Part shown: piece after piece, positions 60,352-64,000 of the stretch | Position numbering within the stretch: the first letter of the stretch is position 1 | How the letters are laid out: the number at the start of each line of letters is the position of its first letter | Assembly: GCF_947487605.1 (NCBI RefSeq) | Contig: NZ_CANKXK010000001.1 | Location: forward strand, 1-64,000 | Source of the DNA: an uncultured Algibacter sp. | GTDB taxonomy: Bacteria; Bacteroidota; Bacteroidia; Flavobacteriales; Flavobacteriaceae | DNA: 64,000 nucleotides | Direction of reading: 5' to 3' | Notes under the pieces: generated by a model | The model's database searches: none | Told to the model about the DNA's origin: nothing | Seen by the model: only the letters and a program-made list of their open reading frames with translations | Program-made: the position numbers and the translations under genes

Positions 60352-63081
60352 CTACAAAGTTGCTTTTATAGCTGCCTGAGCAGAAACTAATCTTGCAATA
60401 GGCACACGATAAGGTGAACAACTTACATAATCTATACCTGTGTTATAACAAAATTCTACTGAGCTAGGTTCTCCACCATGCTCTCCACAAATACCAACTT
60501 TTAAGTTCGGTTTTGTGCTTCTACCTCTTTGAGTTGCAATTTTGATTAACTGCCCAACACCTTCTTGATCTAATACTTCAAAAGGATCTTCCTTCAAAAT
60601 ACCTTTCTCAATATAAATTGGCAAGAACTTACTTGCGTCATCACGAGAATATCCAAACGTCATTTGTGTTAAGTCATTAGTCCCAAAAGAGAAGAAATCA
60701 GCTTTTTCTGCAATTAAATCTGCCATCAGTGCAGCTCTAGGAATTTCAATCATAGTACCAACTAAATAGTCAACCTCATCATTTCGTTCTTCAAAAATCA
60801 TTTTTGCAGTAGATCTAATAATTTGCTCTTGAGCTTCAAACTCTTTAACTGTTCCCACCAAAGGCACCATGATTTCTGGTTTACAGATAATGCCTTTCTC
60901 TTTAAGGTTTAAAGCAGCTTCTATAATAGCTCGTGTTTGCATTTCTGTAATTTCGGGATAAGTATTACCCAATCTACAACCTCTATGCCCTAACATTGGG
61001 TTAAATTCTTCTAATTCGGCTACTTTATTTTTTACTGCTTGAAGCGAAATATGCATATCTTCAGCCAATTCTTTTTGAGTAGCCAATTGATGAGGTACAA
61101 ATTCATGCAATGGTGGATCTAGCAAGCGAATAGTTACCGCTGTTCCATTCATAGATTCAAATAATCCTTCAAAATCGGCACGTTGCATTGGTAATAATTC
61201 TTCTAATGCCTGTTTTCTACCTTTAACAGTATCAGAAAGAATCATTTCGCGCATCACCTTAATTCTATCAACTTCAAAAAACATATGCTCTGTCCTAGCT
61301 AATCCAATACCTTGAGCTCCAAAATTACGAGCTACTTTGGCATCTTTTGGTGTATCGGCATTTGTTCTAACTTTTATTTCACCAAACTTATCGGATAGTT
61401 TCATTACTTCGGCAAATTCTCCACTCAATTCTGGTTCCATAGTCGCTACTTTACCTTCTATTATATTACCTGTTGAACCGTTTAATGAAATCCAATCGCC
61501 TTCATGATACTCATGATTATCAACTGTTAAAGTTCTTTTCTTATAATTAATTTTTAAAGCACCTGCACCAGATACACAACATTTTCCCATACCTCTTGCC
61601 ACTACAGCAGCATGAGAAGTCATACCTCCACGAGCTGTTAAAATACCTTTTGCAATATTCATACCCTCAAGATCTTCTGGAGAAGTTTCAATTCTAACTA
61701 GAATACTATTCTTATATTTATTTGCTTCATCAGCAAAAAAGACAATTTTTCCTGTTGCTGCCCCTGGTGAAGCAGGTAATCCCTGGGCTATAACATGTGA
61801 TCTTTTAAGTGCTAGCGGATCAAAAACTGGGTGCAACAACTCATCAAGCTTATTAGGTTCTAATAATAATAGAGCTTCTTTTTCATTAATCATACCTTCT
61901 TTTAGTAAATCCATTGCTATTTTAACCATAGCAGCACCAGTACGTTTACCATTACGAGTTTGTAATATCCATAGTTTTCCATCTTGTATGGTAAACTCCA
62001 TATCTTGCATGTCTCGATAATGCTTTTCAAGAGTATCCTGATACCCATCTAACTCTTTAAAAATAATCGGCATTAGTTCTTCCAAGGAAGGATACTTTTC
62101 TACTCTTTTTTGGTCATCAACTTGGGCTAATTCTGCCCAACGTCTAGACCCTAATTTTGTAATTTGTTGTGGTGTTCTTACACCAGCAACAACATCTTCA
62201 CCTTGTGCATTAATTAAATACTCCCCATTAAAGACGTTTTCTCCAGTTCCAGCATCACGTGTAAAACAAACACCTGTACCCGAATTATCGCCCATATTAC
62301 CATAAACCATGGCTTGTACATTAACGGCTGTTCCCCACTCTGCAGGATACCCATTCATGGTTCTGTAGTAAACCGCTCTATCGCCATTCCAACTATTAAA
62401 TACCGCCATAACAGCTCCCCAAAGTTGTTCCCATGGGTCTGTTGGAAAGATTAAACCTGTTCTTTTTCTTACCACATCTTTAAAATCAAAAACCAAATCT
62501 TGTAAATCTTGAACCGAAAACTCTGTATCTAACTTAATACCACGTTTTTCTTTAAGGTTTTCAATAATTTCTTCAAATGGATCTATATCTTCTTTAGATT
62601 CTGGTTTCATTCCTAAAACTACCCCACCATACATTTGAATAAATCGACGGTAAGAATCCCAAGCAAACTTTTCGTTATTGGTTTTTTTAGCAAGTCCTAA
62701 AACTACTTCATCATTCATCCCTAAATTAAGCACGGTATCCATCATTCCAGGCATAGAAACTCTAGCTCCAGAGCGCACCGAAACGAGTAAAGGGTTTTTC
62801 TTATTTCCAAAATCGGTACCCATAACAGCTTCAATACTGGCTATAGAAGCTTCAACTTCTTCTTTAATTAGCTCAATAACTGCTTCTTTACCAAGCGCGT
62901 TATACTCTGTACAAACTTCGGTTGTAATTGTAAACCCAGGTGGAACCGGAATTCCAATAGAACTCATTTCTGCTAAATTAGCTCCTTTCCCTCCTAGTAA
63001 ATTTTTCATTTCCCTATTTCCATCGGCTTTTTTATCACCAAATTTATAGACTCGTGTTTTCACATTTTCTAATAATTCCAT
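60352..63081 (-). CDS. ppdK: Pyruvate, phosphate dikinase
   Basis: A 909-residue PPDK, which interconverts pyruvate + ATP + Pi and phosphoenolpyruvate + AMP + PPi. N-terminal nucleotide-binding domain: LLGGKGANLAEMSSIGIPVP, then PLLVSVRSGARVSMPGMMDT. The phosphohistidine domain has GGMTSHAAVVARGMGKCCVS with the catalytic histidine. The C-terminal PEP/pyruvate domain includes FFSFGTNDLTQMTFGYSRDD and VGICGEHGG. Length is standard. It has its own downstream terminator shared with purL. Confidence 0.96.
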   Translation of the reverse strand: MELLENVKTRVYKFGDKKADGNREMKNLLGGKGANLAEMSSIGIPVPPGFTITTEVCTEYNALGKEAVIELIKEEVEASIASIEAVMGTDFGNKKNPLLVSVRSGARVSMPGMMDTVLNLGMNDEVVLGLAKKTNNEKFAWDSYRRFIQMYGGVVLGMKPESKEDIDPFEEIIENLKEKRGIKLDTEFSVQDLQDLVFDFKDVVRKRTGLIFPTDPWEQLWGAVMAVFNSWNGDRAVYYRTMNGYPAEWGTAVNVQAMVYGNMGDNSGTGVCFTRDAGTGENVFNGEYLINAQGEDVVAGVRTPQQITKLGSRRWAELAQVDDQKRVEKYPSLEELMPIIFKELDGYQDTLEKHYRDMQDMEFTIQDGKLWILQTRNGKRTGAAMVKIAMDLLKEGMINEKEALLLLEPNKLDELLHPVFDPLALKRSHVIAQGLPASPGAATGKIVFFADEANKYKNSILVRIETSPEDLEGMNIAKGILTARGGMTSHAAVVARGMGKCCVSGAGALKINYKKRTLTVDNHEYHEGDWISLNGSTGNIIEGKVATMEPELSGEFAEVMKLSDKFGEIKVRTNADTPKDAKVARNFGAQGIGLARTEHMFFEVDRIKVMREMILSDTVKGRKQALEELLPMQRADFEGLFESMNGTAVTIRLLDPPLHEFVPHQLATQKELAEDMHISLQAVKNKVAELEEFNPMLGHRGCRLGNTYPEITEMQTRAIIEAALNLKEKGIICKPEIMVPLVGTVKEFEAQEQIIRSTAKMIFEERNDEVDYLVGTMIEIPRAALMADLIAEKADFFSFGTNDLTQMTFGYSRDDASKFLPIYIEKGILKEDPFEVLDQEGVGQLIKIATQRGRSTKPNLKVGICGEHGGEPSSVEFCYNTGIDYVSCSPYRVPIARLVSAQAAIKATL

Positions 63082-63213
63082 AATATTTATTTTTGATTAT
63101 ATTATATTCTAAAATACCATATAAAAGTACATTTTAACGCAAGATATCTTCATGACATAAATCATATAATCTCCTTAAAATCAATGATTTTTTAACTTTT
63201 TTTTATTAAAATG

Positions 63214-63254
63214 AAAAAACTCCGAAGCAACTTTAATTTACTACGGAGTTTTTT
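63214..63254 (-). terminator. Terminator of the MFS gene
   Basis: AAAAAACTCCG pairs with CGGAGTTTTTT across a loop of about 20 bases, with inner AAG/CTA bulging. The T run on either strand makes it usable both ways; the MFS gene stop is 39 bases away. The rest of 63082-63213 shows no gene. Confidence 0.78.
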
Positions 63255-63292
63255 TAATAAACAAAGAAAAATGGAAGTCTTAAAATTAAATT

Positions 63293-64000
63293 TTAAGCAA
63301 ATTTGAGGTCCTTATCTATTTTCCGATAGGCCATTGTGACCGTTCGTTTCATTAGTAGAGAAACAATAAATGCTACCACAAATAATCCAGCAAATACCGC
63401 CAAGGTTGCATCTAATGATCCTGTTGCATTTTTAACAACATCGTAAATGGTTGGTCCAACAACACCTGCCAATGCCCAAGCTGTTAAAACCATACCATGA
63501 ATGGCTCCTAATTGCTTTGTTCCAAATAAGTCTCCTAGAAAAGCAGGTAAGGTTGCAAAACCACCGCCATACATAGTTATTACTGTAAATAATACTACTA
63601 AGAATGCCAATTCCATAGATATTTGAGGTAAGAACCAAAATGCTAAAACTTGAAAAGCGAAGAAAATAATATAGGTATTTGCACGTCCTAAATAATCCGA
63701 TAAAGTTGACCACAAAATTCTACCCAAACCATTAAACACACCTATTAAACCAACAATTGCAGCGGCTTCCATTGGTGTATAGTTTAGCTTTTCTTGCATC
63801 ATAGGACTCGCTGCAGAAATAACAGCAATACCACATGCAATGTTTATAAACATCATAATCCAGATGTAATAAAAACGAGAGGTTTTTAATGCCTCATTAG
63901 CAGTAATATTAGAAATATCTGCTTTAATTGTTTTTCCTTCGCCTGGTTTAAAACCATCTGGAAGATAACCTTCTGGAGGTCTTTCAATATATCTTGCTGA
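63293..64000 (-). CDS. MFS transporter, OFA (oxalate/formate antiporter-like) family, 3' part
   Basis: The reading frame stays open to the window edge, so this is the C-terminal 235 residues or so of an MFS protein. Before the first in-window ATG it reads ERPPEGYLPDGFKPGEGKTI and then ALKTSRFYYIWIMMFINIAC, which is the loop and helix 7 pattern of OFA-family transporters. GVFNGLGRILWSTLSDYLGR is the second-half MFS signature and VLTAWALAGVVGPTIYD lies in helix 11. The substrate is unknown. The start lies outside the window. Confidence 0.85.
   Translation of the reverse strand, partial: SARYIERPPEGYLPDGFKPGEGKTIKADISNITANEALKTSRFYYIWIMMFINIACGIAVISAASPMMQEKLNYTPMEAAAIVGLIGVFNGLGRILWSTLSDYLGRANTYIIFFAFQVLAFWFLPQISMELAFLVVLFTVITMYGGGFATLPAFLGDLFGTKQLGAIHGMVLTAWALAGVVGPTIYDVVKNATGSLDATLAVFAGLFVVAFIVSLLMKRTVTMAYRKIDKDLKFA

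Overview
This window is chromosomal DNA from a member of the Bacteroidota, most likely a marine Flavobacteriaceae. The evidence is the low GC content, Bacteroidota-type promoter boxes (TAnnTTTG) ahead of many genes, a T9SS-sorted secreted nuclease, lipoproteins with acidic stretches after the lipid cysteine, GIN/DUF2807 proteins and flavobacterial-type DnaJ and PurL. The genus cannot be decided from the sequence alone. No phage, plasmid, CRISPR or rRNA genes were seen. One tRNA (Pro, GGG) is present.

Layout. 1-1.5 kb: a ZipA-like membrane-anchored protein lies between two halves of a long hairpin repeat, beside an IS3 transposase remnant; it looks like a mobile cassette. 1.6-5.3 kb: housekeeping genes (acyltransferase, Nudix hydrolase, lipoprotein cyclophilin, TRIC-type channel, RDD protein). 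5.4-12.3 kb: a tightly packed SpoIIM - membrane protein - DUF4129 - DUF4350 - MoxR - small membrane protein - DUF58 operon, divergent from RDD. 12.3-16.2 kb: VOC protein, a complete OxyR with both redox cysteines, AIM24-like and DUF4442 proteins. 16.3-20.3 kb: PadR - PspC - two GIN-domain proteins. 20.4-21.7 kb: tRNA-Pro and trxB.

22-41.3 kb is the most coherent region: a nitrate assimilation and redox locus. It holds an outer-membrane porin, two ABC ATPases, a permease and a CmpA/NrtA-like binding lipoprotein. It continues with a pentaheme cytochrome, a 2Fe-2S flavoreductase, a b-type-like membrane protein, a DUF3365 heme lipoprotein, a single-domain globin, an FNR-like regulator with iron-sulfur ligands, a rubredoxin/NiR-half-domain protein, a 1173-residue nitrate reductase fused to a NirB-like FAD/BFD module, and a NarL-type response regulator. 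A palindrome of the form TAMGTA-N4-TACKTA occurs upstream of four of these units (nrtA-like, globin, nitrate reductase, response regulator). It has the 5-4-5 geometry of an FNR-family site, so I infer it is the operator of the regulator encoded inside the locus. Globin and reductase together could act as a split flavohemoglobin that turns NO back into nitrate.

41.6-49.3 kb: RidA, a sigma-54-activator-like response regulator lacking a DNA-binding domain, an outer-membrane barrel, MscS, an ABC-2 exporter pair, DnaJ and GrpE. 49.4-54 kb: a lipoprotein cluster (YCF48-like, SCO, YwqK-like, YHYH, sulfatase). 54.1-64 kb: RsmB-like methyltransferase, T9SS nuclease, PurL (carrying an in-frame copy of an interspersed repeat), PPDK and a partial MFS transporter.

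Short interspersed repeats recur through the window (GTCGAA-containing hairpins, ACCTG hairpins, a CCCGCGTTAGGGATT element in two inverted copies flanking the nitrate-uptake genes). Some have been captured into coding sequence, in PurL and probably in the N-terminus of the SCO protein.
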